The notes under the pieces: generated by a model
Told to the model about the DNA's origin: nothing
Database searches by the model: none
Seen by the model: the letters and a program-made list of their open reading frames with translations, nothing else
Translations under genes and position numbers: made by a program
Assembly (NCBI GenBank): GCA_026770585.1
Contig: MU646877.1
Location: 132,957-146,019 of the forward strand
Direction: 5' to 3'
Origin: Baffinella frigidus
Taxonomy: Eukaryota > Cryptophyceae > Cryptomonadales > Baffinellaceae
DNA length: 13,063 bases
Part shown: positions 1-7,662 of the stretch, one piece after another
Numbering within the stretch: the stretch's first letter is position 1
Layout of the letters: every line of letters begins with the position of its first letter

Positions 1-32
<32 letters not shown>
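1..32. repeat. G homopolymer at window start
   Basis: The first 32 bases are all G. Other G runs of 8-15 occur inside the window (for example at 4311-4322), so a genuine run is possible. A pure G run exactly at a sequence edge is also the usual look of a sequencing or assembly artefact. Confidence 0.9.
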
Positions 33-33
<1 letters not shown>

Positions 34-80
34 GAAAAGACGGTTACCGCAGGGGCGGAGGCTTGAACATCCTTGGTCGA

Positions 81-580
81 AACGAGCACGGCGGAGATCT
101 CGAGGGGCGCCTCGAGCACGTTCCAGCAGAAGAACTCCAGAGACTGCACGCCAGGGGGGAAAATGAATCACACACTGACAGACGTTGACGATGCTGGTGC
201 GAATGGGTGGAAAGAACAAACCAGTCGCAAAAAAGACTTTTTTTTCGACTGGTTAGTTCTTTTCGTGGCCGACAGATGCGGAAACCGCTCCATCGGAAAC
301 CGATACCCCGTATTATTGGGTTTAGGGGTGCTCTAAATGCATTTTAGAGTGACTCCGAAATGTTCCGAAACCGATACCACACTGGTACAAACCCCAGGAC
401 GAGCACGGCGGAGATCTGGCGCCATGAACCTCCGGAACCCCTGTCGCTGTTAACCCTCGAGGACTTGCCGGGACGCCCTCGAGGCTTCGGTTCAGGAGGT
501 CTGCACGCGCGGGATCTCGAGCGGTGCCGAAAAAAACGTTATTTTTTTCAGCAGAAACCCTCGAGAGGCTGTGCACAAGG
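81..580 (+). repeat. Diverged direct duplication (81-155 and 401-580)
   Basis: The segment 81-155 recurs in two blocks at about 401-420 and 545-580. Both copies start with ACGAGCACGGCGGAGATCT. Both end with a CAGCAGAA...CTCxAGAG...CTGxxCAxxxxxGGG block. The second copy carries about 125 extra bases between the blocks. Both copies can be read with the peptide TSTAEI and later FQQK, but neither lies in a convincing gene. No gene is evident from 33 to 850. Confidence 0.55.
211..262. repeat. Near-perfect hairpin, about 25-bp stem
   Basis: The left arm AAAGAACAAACCAGTCG plus an A-tract pairs with the right arm, a T-tract followed by CGACTGGTTAGTTCTTT. There are one or two mismatches and almost no loop (centre near 236). 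It is either a foldback element or a structured RNA or DNA cruciform. No gene contains it. Confidence 0.75.
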
Positions 581-587
581 GCCGTAT

Positions 588-640
588 GAGAGAGCGAGAG
601 CGAGAGAGAGAGAGAGAGAGAGAGAGAAAGCAAGAGACAT

Positions 641-695
<55 letters not shown>

Positions 696-712
696 AAGAG
701 AGAGAGAGAGAG
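588..712 (+). repeat. (GA)n microsatellite, 125 bp
   Basis: This is an almost uninterrupted GA dinucleotide tract with rare C or AA interruptions. It creates long open frames rich in Arg-Glu on one strand and Ser-Leu on the other, which are low-complexity artefacts and not genes. A pure purine strand of this length can form triplex (H-DNA). Confidence 0.95.
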
Positions 713-824
713 TTGCGGTATTGAGGAAGTACATCTGAGCGGGACTACAGAGAGGGGGGAAGTCTGAAGCCCGTACGAAATGAAAGTCCCTTTGTAGTCC
801 GCTGTGTGCGAGGCTGGACCTAGC

Positions 825-940
825 TCTGCCTGAAAACTCGGATTGACCGACTATTCTCAAGCTGAAAAGCTGTGGGTGCGGTACAAATTCGTTGACTTTG
901 GAGAGGGAAAGAGCCCGCGCTCACCAAATTGGTGCGCCCA
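825..940 (+). repeat. Dispersed repeat R1, copy 1
   Basis: This segment aligns base by base with 8990-9098 and, in reverse orientation, with 10641-10745. The shared core reads GGTACAAATTCG, then TTTGGAG, then AAGAGCCC, then CCAAATTGG. In one frame all three copies encode the pattern R-Y-x-(x)-x-x-F-G-x-x-K-[ST]-P (here RYKFVDFGEGKSP). Several differences from copy 2 fall in third codon positions. This copy lies against the stop of gene A, in antisense to it. Confidence 0.75.
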
Positions 941-947
941 AATAGAC

Positions 948-1412
948 TCAGACAGAGCTAGGAGGCGGCTGGACCTGCAGCACGCGGACCTCGCGCCCTC
1001 TTCCCTCGTAAGTCATCGTCATCTGCACCTCCCCGTCCTCCGGCACGCGGAACCCCCCGGTGGTGCGCATCACCACCCGGAACGGCGTCGCGCTCACCGT
1101 CCCGCCGTCCGCGGGCTCCAGGATCTCGATGCCGTACTTCCATTGCTCCTTCGCGCTGGCGCTCCCATCCTGCGGATTCGTCACAGAAGAGGTCAGGGTA
1201 CACGCCCCACGTGTGTGTCATGGAGGCCCACGGTGAACACGTGAACACGCGGCAGAGGGGAAGAGGAGATCAGGAAATAAAAAGGAGGGCTTTCCCTCCT
1301 GGGCTAATGGGGAAGTCCTCACCTGGGCCGCGCCCCGCGTGGTGCAGGCTCCCAAGAGCACGAGCGAAGCGAGGAGGAGGCGGCTGAAGCAGCGGCGCCG
1401 GGGCTCCCGCAT
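948..1412 (-). CDS. Gene A: short secreted or anchored protein with Ig-like strand pattern; 3' end in repeat
   Basis: This is a two-exon gene: exon 1 is 1412-1323 (30 codons) and exon 2 is 1169-948 (73 codons plus TGA). The intron 1322-1170 is 153 nt, starts GTGAGG, ends CCGCAG and is phase 0 on both sides. The 103-aa product begins with a typical N-terminal signal: MREPRRRCFS, then a hydrophobic core RLLLASLVLLGAC, then AAQ. After the splice it has a beta-rich segment (YGIEILEPADGGTVSATPF, then RVVMRTTGG, then VQMTMTYEG), like the first strands of an Ig or fibronectin-type domain. The last residues (QVQPPPSSV) and the stop fall where dispersed repeat R1 begins, so the protein looks cut short compared with a longer ancestor. 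It faces away from gene B. Function is not recognised. The splice model is strong; whether it is a working gene is uncertain. Confidence 0.65.
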
Positions 1413-1890
1413 CTTGCGGGCCAGGGAATGACGTGGGGGTGAGGGGGTCAGCCCGATATTTCAGCTCCCCCCAAAAGACAAAAAAGAAAAGGACAGGAAA
1501 ATCGGGAACCCTGAGGCGGGCCCAACCTCGCGTTTAAAAACACTGACACACACGTCACGTGATCGTTTAAAACCACATGTAAAATACGTATCTCTGGTCA
1601 AAATCTTCGTTGGCGTAAAACTCTAAAAGTATCCTGGTACAAACTGGACGCGACTCCTCACACATTAGTGTATCGCGTCCGGGATTTGTACCAGCGATGC
1701 TTTAGGTCTTGAAACACATACAATTGAGTTTTAAAGAAGTTGAACGGAGTTGACTAAAGCACATTGATCGTGCGACAAATAAAGTAGCCTCCTTTCCGAA
1801 AGCCAGACCAGGATCTGACCTGACGCGTGTGACCACCTCGCTGCTCTCCTCTCGACACAGTTTCGACGCGTGGAGGAGGACTCGGACAGG
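1413..1890. promoter_or_regulatory. Shared upstream region of head-to-head genes A and B
   Basis: 478 bp separate the two start codons, so both promoters must lie here or overlap. It contains the palindrome TCACGTGA (1555-1562, E-box/G-box core CACGTG). It also has two copies of CGTTTAAAA followed by a CAC (1531 and 1564). No clear TATA box is seen. That this acts as a bidirectional promoter is inference from gene arrangement. Confidence 0.4.
1619..1708. repeat. Small foldback element upstream of gene B
   Basis: The left arm (1619-1653: CTCTAAAAGTATC, CTGGTACAAA, GGACGCGA) is matched in reverse complement by the right arm (1673-1708: TCGCGTCC, TTTGTACCAG, GATGCTTTAGG), with a few mismatches and a loop of about 20 bases. 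This is the shape of a MITE or a stable hairpin. It sits about 180 bp before the gene B start. CTGGTACAAA also occurs at 384-393. Confidence 0.6.
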
Positions 1891-3814
1891 ATGGTGCGTG
1901 TGATGCGGCTGGGAGTTGTGTGCGCGGTCGCGGTGGGATTCGGGCTGCCTGGTGCCGACGGCTTTGGCATGGGGCCGTTTGCGGGGCTCAGGACCGGGGT
2001 GCGGGGCGCCATGTGTGCCCCGAGGGCGTCCTCGCTGTCTACCTCGATGGTGTACACCCCGCCCCGCGTCGGGGAGGAGTCCGTCGAGTCGATCGAGATG
2101 CTCAAGGCCAAGCTCAACCGCTTTGTGGAGATGCCCTCGGCTTCACACCACTCAGAGTGGCCTGCCACTGCTGTCGCCGAGCGCGCGCCGGTGAGCCCCC
2201 TGCCATGGCCATTTTGCTTCTAGCACCACTCAAGAAGCATTCCCGTTCACGGGTTGGCGAGAATATTGATGGGCAGCCTGCGAACCTGCCCTGGTGCCTC
2301 GCACGCGCCGCAACTGGTCAAGATCCTTGAGCTGACTTTCAGTGTCTTGGCAGGCTGCTCCCCGCCAGACCGTGACGTCGCTCTACGGTTCTTGGCGCCC
2401 GAACATGGGGGGGGAGGCGGTGCTGGACGGCGGCTCCTCGCTCTCGACGTACCGCAGCGCTGCTAAGAAAGCAGCGGCCGCGGCAGCCGCGCTTCTGCCT
2501 GAGAAAGAGCCGAAGAAGAAGATCGGCCGGGGGCGCCCGCCCGTGGAGAAGAAGGCGGCGGTGCAGCCGCACCTTCTGCCGGAGTTTGTGGCGCGCGCGG
2601 CTCACGTGCTGCAGATGAACGGGGGGCAGATGGACTCGAACCTCTTCGGGCAGCACTGGAAGGTGGTGCACGTCAACGCGCCCATCTACTCATTCAAGAG
2701 CATCAAGGGGGTGACCATCCACCAGATGCTGCGCGAGAACGGCGAGTTCTTCTCCGTATCGGAGACGAACCGCCAGAAGGTGAAGATGTTCCAGCTCGAC
2801 AAGGTGGCGGTGGAGAAGTACCTTGTTCAGTGCCGCGCGGACGGCCTCCTCTCCATCTCCTCGCCCGCGACGCCCGAGAAGATGCTCTCGACGATGCAGG
2901 GCGTGGAGATCGAGGCGCGGCCGCTCGCCATGGCGGTGGAGCAGGCGCCCATCTCGCGCGACGCGGCGCAGCAGGAGAAGATGGCGCGCCAGCAGGCGGA
3001 CAACGTGCAGGAGCCCCACTTCCACGACAACGTGCCGGTGCACGGCAAGGCGTCGCGCGGGGTGTCGGACCGCCGCGTGCTCAAGGCGCGGCAGACGCTG
3101 CGGACCGTGCGCGTGGCGACCGTGACGGAGGAGGTGGCGGCTGTGGCGCCCCTGGCGACGGACGAGGACGCGGTGCTGAGCCCCGTCATCGCGCTCTACA
3201 ACTCGTGGGCCATCGACGGGCGCGACGTGGTGATGGAGGTCTCGCACGCGAGCAACTTCGAGGAGCTGTGGCTGCAATTTCTCGCGGACCGCGACGCCGC
3301 GGGGCTCACATCTCCCCTCACGGTGCTGGACGGGGGCTGCGGGAACGGGTGGGCTTCGCGGCGCATGGCCGACAGCGAGCAGGTGGCGTCGGTGATGGGC
3401 ATCGACGCGGCCGCGCTCATGGTCAACAAGGCGGCGCAGTCGTCAGAGGGGTACGACAAGGTGGGGTTCGCGGTCGGGGACGTGTCGGCGTGGGCGCCTA
3501 AGGAGCGCGTGGACGTGGCGCACTTCACCGAGGTGTTGTACCTGCTCGACGACCCCGCGGCCACCATGGCCCACGTCGTCGAGCGGTGGCTCAAGCCGGG
3601 GGGGACCCTCATCGCGGGGGTCGACTGCTACAAGGAGAACAAGCTCTCGCACGCGTGGGCGGAGGACCTCGGCGTGGCCATGCACTGCCTCCCCGAGGCC
3701 AAGTGGAAGAAGATGGCGGAGGCCGCGGGGTTGGAGGACGTGAAGATCGTGCGGAGCACGACCGCGGGGCCGTGGTCGGGCTCGCTGCTCATCTCGGGCA
3801 CCAAGAAGGCATAG
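1891..3814 (+). CDS. Gene B: presequence + AT-hook-like patch + LOTUS-like segment + class I SAM methyltransferase
   Basis: Exon 1 is 1891-2190 (100 codons) and exon 2 is 2354-3814, giving 586 aa. The 163-nt intron 2191-2353 (GTGAGC...TTGGCAG, CTGAC branch site at 2332-2336) is phase 0. The ATG at 1891 is preferred because a signal peptide follows directly: a hydrophobic core at residues 6-22, then ADG|FGMGPF with Phe at +1, then an Arg/Ser/Thr-rich, acid-poor stretch. This is the bipartite presequence pattern for complex plastids. Residues 154-167 hold IGRGRPP flanked by lysines, an AT-hook-like patch. Residues 173-250 (LPEFVARAAHVLQMNGGQ ... FFSV ... KMFQLD) resemble a LOTUS/OST-HTH winged helix. 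Residues 385-586 are a class I methyltransferase: motif I LDGGCGNG (425-432), acidic D451 after it, motif III-like WLKPGGTLI (512-520), and a C-terminal region with HAWAEDLGVAMH. Substrate unknown. Third codon positions are almost all G or C. Gene and splice model are strong; the LOTUS assignment is tentative. Confidence 0.92.
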
Positions 3815-3945
3815 TGCCCGGGAGCGTAGCTGTAGAGTTCCTCTTCTCACCTTGGCTCTAGGGTTACTGTCTCTTAGCCTGTCAACTACTCTCTCCTTGC
3901 TGCGCACGGGCCCGAGAGGCCTGTGCGCCCTGTGTCATATTATTG

Positions 3946-3951
3946 AATAAA
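3946..3951 (+). terminator. Polyadenylation signal of gene B
   Basis: AATAAA lies 132 nt after the stop codon of gene B, in an AT-rich dip inside otherwise GC-rich sequence. This fits a eukaryotic poly(A) signal, with cleavage expected about 10-30 nt later. Confidence 0.7.
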
Positions 3952-4119
3952 TACTCGGTGGTACTCCGCGGTGTCGTGACCATCACCTCTTGGGGTGAGC
4001 AGACCGTTACTCATCAGCCTGCACCGGCAACGCCTAGATGTTGAAATCTCCGTTGATGCCCACTGTGTGGGTGTGCGCAACTCAGGGGCATCTCGAGTTT
4101 AAAAAACGCAATCCCCCAA

Positions 4120-4345
4120 CAGGGGTACCTCGCTCATAAGAAAGCACATCCCCCTAGGACCACCAGAGGTTGACCTAAGTACAGGGGTACCTCGCTCACA
4201 AGAAACCGCCTCCCCCTCTAGGACCCTACAGTAGGGCTATGCCTAGTAGAACCCTACGGTGGTCCTTGGGGGGGCTGCGGTTTCTTATGAGCGAGGTACC
4301 CCTGTAGGGGAGGGGGGGGGGGTCATATGAGTGAGGGACCGCCCT
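4120..4345. mobile_element. Foldback (MITE-like) element with a second one nested inside
   Basis: A left end CAGGGGTACCTCGCTCATAA starts at 4120. After about 45 bases it is interrupted by a complete element of the same family (4182-4304). A degraded right end (TCATATGAGTGAGGGACC at 4322-4339) follows the nested copy. The nesting is inferred from the order of the arms. Confidence 0.5.
4182..4304. mobile_element. Foldback element, copy b (TA-flanked, CAGGGG ends)
   Basis: This is 123 bp with terminal inverted repeats CAGGGGTACCTCGCTCA[C/T]AAG, only one mismatch over about 28 bp. The arms continue as an imperfect hairpin to the centre (CTAGGACC/GGTCCT). It is flanked on both sides by TA. Short size, no coding capacity, TA flanks and a CAGNG start are typical of MITEs mobilised by Tc1/mariner-type transposases; that class assignment is inference. 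Confidence 0.8.
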
Positions 4346-4368
4346 GGGATCCTTGGAACACAGCTGTA

Positions 4369-4490
4369 CAGGGTCACTCGCGAATGTTGGCGAATGTGAA
4401 CACTCCCCGCCCCCTGGGTGGTCATGTGCTGGTGGGGACCCTAGCTAGGGCGGTACGTGTCCTTGTTCGCCAGTAAAGTATGCATGCTCC
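4369..4490. mobile_element. Diverged foldback relic
   Basis: This starts CAGGGTCACTCGCGAA after a TA and contains a long imperfect inverted repeat. GTGGTCATGTGCTGGTGG on the left faces CTAGCTAGGGCGG and then CCTTGTTCGCCAGTAA on the right. It resembles 5960-6078 more than the GTACCTCGCTC copies. Its right border is uncertain. Confidence 0.4.
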
Positions 4491-4500
4491 TAGGACCCTA

Positions 4501-4630
4501 CAGGGGTACCTCGCCCATAAGAACCCGCCCCCCCCTCGGACTCTACAGTAGGCCTGTGCCTACATGTAGGACCCTACATGTATGGTGGTCCTAGAGGGGG
4601 GGGCGTTCTTTTATGAGCGAGGTGCCCCTG
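4501..4630. mobile_element. Foldback element, copy c
   Basis: This is 130 bp with ends CAGGGGTACCTCGCCCATAA and the matching TTATGAGCGAGGTGCCCCTG, flanked on both sides by TA. The interior shares CTACAGTAGG and CTATG/CCTACATG-type sequence with copies b and e, so the family has a common core and not only common ends. Confidence 0.8.
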
Positions 4631-4684
4631 TAGCGCGGAGCGTGTCCTTGCTCGCGAAGTACATGTAACTCATGGATGCTCCTA

Positions 4685-4777
4685 CAGGGGTACCTTGCTC
4701 ATCAGAAAGCGCTCACCCACCTAGGGTCACCATAGGGCCCTAAGGGGAGGCGCTTTCTTATGAGCGAGGTAACCCTG
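4685..4777. mobile_element. Foldback element, copy d (shortest)
   Basis: This is 93 bp with ends CAGGGGTACCTTGCTCATCA and TATGAGCGAGGTAACCCTG, flanked on both sides by TA. The arms extend through AGAAAGCG/CGCTTTCT. It is shorter than the other copies because the central part is missing. Confidence 0.8.
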
Positions 4778-4822
4778 TACCTGTAGGCGTACATGTAGCC
4801 CTAACGTCCTCTAGGACCTTAA

Positions 4823-4920
4823 GGTCCTTCGAGCTCCCAACATAGGCGGACACCGGAACTTGTTCTGTAGAAAGGCCATGCTTCCTTTCGGATCACATCA
4901 AGCCCCCCTGTACAGAGGAT
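4823..4920 (+). repeat. Dispersed repeat R2, copy 1
   Basis: This about 98-bp unit contains TTCGAGCTCCCAACATAGG, GGACACCGGAACTTGTTCT, CCATGCTTCCTTTCGGATCA and TACAGAGGAT. It recurs in the same orientation at 10922-10972 (partial) and 11621-11725 (complete), with a diverged relative at about 7550-7660. It abuts the degenerate telomere array that starts at about 4924. No gene is recognised in it. Confidence 0.8.
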
Positions 4921-4923
4921 GTG

Positions 4924-5880
4924 GGGAGGGTTTGGGGTTTTAGGGTTTTGGGTTTGGGGAGGGTTTGGGGTTTTAGGTTTTTACAGAGGGTTTTGGGTTT
5001 TAGGTTTTTGGGTTTAGGGTTTGGGGTTCAGGGTGTAGAGTTGAGGGTTTGGAGTTTGGGGTATAGAGTTTAGAGTTGATGGTTTAGGGTTAAGGGTTTC
5101 GGGTGAACTGTTTGGGGTTTAGGGCTCAGGTTTTACATGTAGGCTTTAGGTTTTAGGATTTAGGGTTTAGGGTGTAGCGTGTAGCGTGTAGCATGTAGTG
5201 TTCTGGTTTTAGGGTTTAGGATTGAGGGTTTAGGGTGTAGGGTTTAGGGTTTAAGGTTTAGGGCTTTGGGTTTAGGGTTAAGGGTTTCGGGTTTCAGGTT
5301 TCAGGGTTTATGGTTTAGGGTTGAGGGATTAGGGTTTAGGGTTTAGGGTTTGGGGTTTAGGGTTTAGGGTTTAGGGTTTAGGGTTTAGGATTGTGGGTTT
5401 AGGGCTTTGGGTTTAGGGTTTAGGGATCAGGTTTCAGGTTTCAGGGTTTATGGTTCAGGGTATAGTTCAGGTTTAGGGTTTAGGGTGTAGGGTGCAGGGT
5501 TCAGGGTCAGGGTTCAGGGTTTAGGGTTCAGGGATAAGGGTTTAGGGTTTAGGGTTTAGGGTTTAGGGTTTAGGATTGTGGGTTCAGGTCTTAGGGTTTG
5601 GGGTTGAGAGTTTATGATGCAGGGTTTAGGGTTTATGGTTCAGGTTTAGGGTGTAGGGTGTAAGGTTTAGGGTGTAGGGTTCAGGGTTAGGGTTTAGAGT
5701 TCAGGGTTCAGGGTTCAGGGTTCAGGGTTCAGGGTTTAGATTTTGGGGTTTAGGGCTTAGGGTCCTGCGTTGTTGTCTAGAGGTTAGGATTTTCGGTTTA
5801 GGGTCTAGGGTCTAGGGTCTAGTGTTCAGAGTTTACGGTCTAGGGTTCAGGTTTTCGGGTTTAGAGTTCATGGTTTCACT
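4924..5880 (+). repeat. Interstitial degenerate telomere array, TTTAGGG orientation
   Basis: About 950 bp are built of TTTAGGG and variants (TTCAGGG, TTTGGGG, TGTAGGG, TTTCGGG), with short perfect runs near 5330-5390 and 5535-5570. It includes non-telomeric punctuation around 5173-5208 (TAGCGTGTAG units then GTTCTGG) that is shared with the terminal array. No gene is present. Confidence 0.93.
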
Positions 5881-5959
5881 TTTCAATCAGTCAACCCAGC
5901 GAACTGCGGACAGCGATCTGAAAGCCCCACGACTCCTATCAATCTTTGCGTTGGCAGTA

Positions 5960-6078
5960 CAGGGGTTACTCTTGAACAAGAACACGCACAGCCCCTAGGG
6001 CGGTCCTGTGCTCCTATGAATTGCCCTACCGTTGGACCTTAAGGCGGTGCGTGTACGTATTTGCGAGTAACCCCTCTG
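5960..6078. mobile_element. Foldback element, copy f (diverged)
   Basis: This is 119 bp flanked by TA on both sides. The left end CAGGGGTTACTC...AACAAGAACACGCAC faces the right end GTGCGTGTACGTATTTGCGAGTAACCCCTCTG in inverted orientation. It belongs to the same superfamily as the CAGGGGTACC elements but is clearly a separate subfamily. Confidence 0.65.
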
Positions 6079-6110
6079 TATCTATTGTGCTGGAACACGA
6101 CAAACGCGTC

Positions 6111-6112
6111 TT

Positions 6113-6156
<44 letters not shown>

Positions 6157-6171
6157 ATCTTTCTCTCTCTC
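6111..6171 (+). repeat. (CT)n microsatellite
   Basis: This is a pyrimidine tract of mostly CT dinucleotides. It is the complement type of the GA tract at 588-712. The open frames crossing it are low-complexity and not supported as genes. From 6172 to 6460 I see no gene, only AT-leaning sequence with a small CCCCCAAGTTGGGGG hairpin at about 6435-6449. Confidence 0.9.
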
Positions 6172-6460
6172 AAAAACGGCCCCCCACGCAAGGCCCTTCA
6201 AGGGTTCTCCGGTGCCCGTTCTTGGAGCTGTTTGCCCAGTTTTGTCAACTTTTGGCGAGACGTGCCCGTGTTCCTCCATTTTTTGGGGAAATTGACATTT
6301 GAATAATCCCCAAAGCCTCCCACGCGAGGCTAGAAATGCGAGTATTTTAAAAGTTTTACACAAATCGAAACATCGCCACGAGAGTATGGCTCGCTGGTTT
6401 TCACGAGTTCCCCCGTGAATGTGCCAACCCTTCCCCCCAAGTTGGGGGCGCACAACGTAA

Positions 6461-6639
6461 CCACACGAGGCTACCTATGCGAACAGAATAAATGTCGATT
6501 GTAAACGTGTGTAGTAATTTTCAGATGAAAAGCAGCGACTTTACACAGGTCCCGCCGAGGAGGCGCGCGACACGTGACCATTTCCCCACAAAACTTTAAA
6601 AGTCCCTTTTATTCTGTTCGCATGGGTAGCCTCGTGTGG
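6461..6639. mobile_element. Foldback element with 32-bp terminal inverted repeats
   Basis: Left end 6461-6492 (CCACACGAGGCTACC...) and right end 6608-6639 are inverted copies with one mismatch in 32 bases. The interior of about 115 bp has no open frame of note. The flanks AACGTAA (left) and AACGCTAA (right) may be a degraded target duplication. It is unrelated in sequence to the CAGGGG family. Confidence 0.8.
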
Positions 6640-6705
6640 AACGCTAAGCCTTGCATCCGGCGATGAGTGGGTGCAAAGCGTTCTCGACCGCCTCGCGACA
6701 CGCTA

Positions 6706-6822
6706 CAGGGGTACCTCGCTCACAAGAAACCGCCACCCCCTGAGACCCTACAGTAGGGCTATGCCTGGGGCCCTGTGCTGGTCCTAGGAGGGGGGGGCTT
6801 TCTTATGAGCGAGGTACCCCTG
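6706..6822. mobile_element. Foldback element, copy e
   Basis: This is 117 bp with ends CAGGGGTACCTCGCTCACAA and TTATGAGCGAGGTACCCCTG. It is TA-flanked on the left; the right flank reads CA, a likely later change. Its interior shares CCCTACAGTAGGGCTATGCC with copy b (4222-4243), so these two copies are closest relatives although 2.4 kb apart. Confidence 0.8.
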
Positions 6823-6851
6823 CAAGCCTTCGATATCATCCTGGATTCCGC

Positions 6852-7106
6852 ACCCTGAACCCTGAACACTGAACACTGAGCACTGAATACTGAATCCTTA
6901 AGCCTAACCTAAACTCTAAACCCTAAACTCTAAACCCTACACCCTAAACCCTACACCCTAAACCCTACACTCTAAACCCTAAATCTGGACCCCTAAATCC
7001 TGAACCCTGATCCCTAAACCCTAAACCCTAAAACCCTAAACCCTAAACTCCAAACCCCAAACCCCAAACCCTAAACCCTAAACCCTAAACCTTAAACCCT
7101 AAACCC
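6852..7106 (-). repeat. Interstitial degenerate telomere array, CCCTAAA orientation
   Basis: About 255 bp consist of CCCTAAA and variants (CCCTGAA, CACTGAA, CCCTACA, CCCCAAA). This is the same repeat as at 4924-5880 but in the opposite orientation. It grades from most degenerate on the left to nearly perfect CCCTAAA on the right. Confidence 0.93.
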
Positions 7107-7164
7107 GTGATCATGGAACTTGTTTCCTGGCGTGGACGGAACTGGTCAAAGGATCTAATCCCGC

Positions 7165-7524
7165 CGAGTATTCATAATGAATACGATTTTGGTGTATCTT
7201 AAGGGGTATAAATAAGACAGTCGTCTATCTAGACTTCATTTAGAGCCTCGTTTCATCATGTGACACACTTATTGACACTGATTGACTTTATTCGAAAGAG
7301 AAATGCACGGTGCAGAAATGAGGCGAGCTTAGGAAAATACTCGGGTAATCATCCGGCACAATTCGAGCTCGAAGTGGCCGTAAAACGTTTTACGGCCACT
7401 TTGAATTGCGAATTCTGTATGTTGTCGACACATAGATTCCAGCCTCCTGCCACCCCCCTGACCCCACAAGATACACCAAAATCGAATCGGAGATCCCCGA
7501 AATCGTATTCATTATGAATACTCG
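7165..7524. mobile_element. AT-rich foldback element, 360 bp
   Basis: The left end 7165-7200 (CGAGTATTCATAATGAATAC, GATTTTGGTGTATCTT) is matched in inverted orientation by the right end 7472-7524, where about 20 extra bases split the arm. Near the centre is a perfect 30-bp palindrome (7372-7401). No transposase is encoded. Confidence 0.75.
7372..7401. repeat. Perfect 30-bp palindrome
   Basis: Fifteen bases (AAGTGGCCGTAAAAC) are followed at once by their exact reverse complement, with no loop. Weaker pairing (AATTCG...GAATT) continues outward. It lies close to the middle of the foldback element 7165-7524. Confidence 0.9.
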
Positions 7525-7549
7525 TCCTTATCTCAGGTCCTTTAGGTCC

Positions 7550-7662
7550 TTTAGGTTTTAATTTCTCCCAACATACGCCAACGACACGCCCTTCCGTAGA
7601 AAGGACTGCAGGAAAAGCATTTTTGCTTTCGGATCGCGTTTAGCTCTCCAGTGCAGAGGCTC
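7550..7662 (+). repeat. Diverged relative of repeat R2
   Basis: In order it holds CCTTTAGGTT (7544-7557), CTCCCAACATA, TAGAAAGG, TTTCGGATC and CAGAGG, the same landmarks as R2 at 4823-4920 and 11621-11725, with heavy divergence and indels between them. From 7663 to 7873 I see no convincing gene. Confidence 0.35.

Noticed and set aside
322-860. Open frames rich in Arg-Glu or Ser-Leu around the GA tract
   Set aside because: They are produced by the dinucleotide repeat and show no domain or splice context.
2339-3907. Long minus-strand and alternative-frame open frames over gene B (such as 2690-3277 minus and 2830-3501 plus)
   Set aside because: They arise from the extreme GC bias at third positions of gene B. 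Their translations are Arg/His/Gly-rich with no motifs, while the plus frame from 2354 has clear methyltransferase motifs.
6021-6453. Open frames crossing the CT tract on both strands
   Set aside because: Low-complexity Ser-Leu or Arg-Glu stretches joined to foldback element sequence, with no coding signature.
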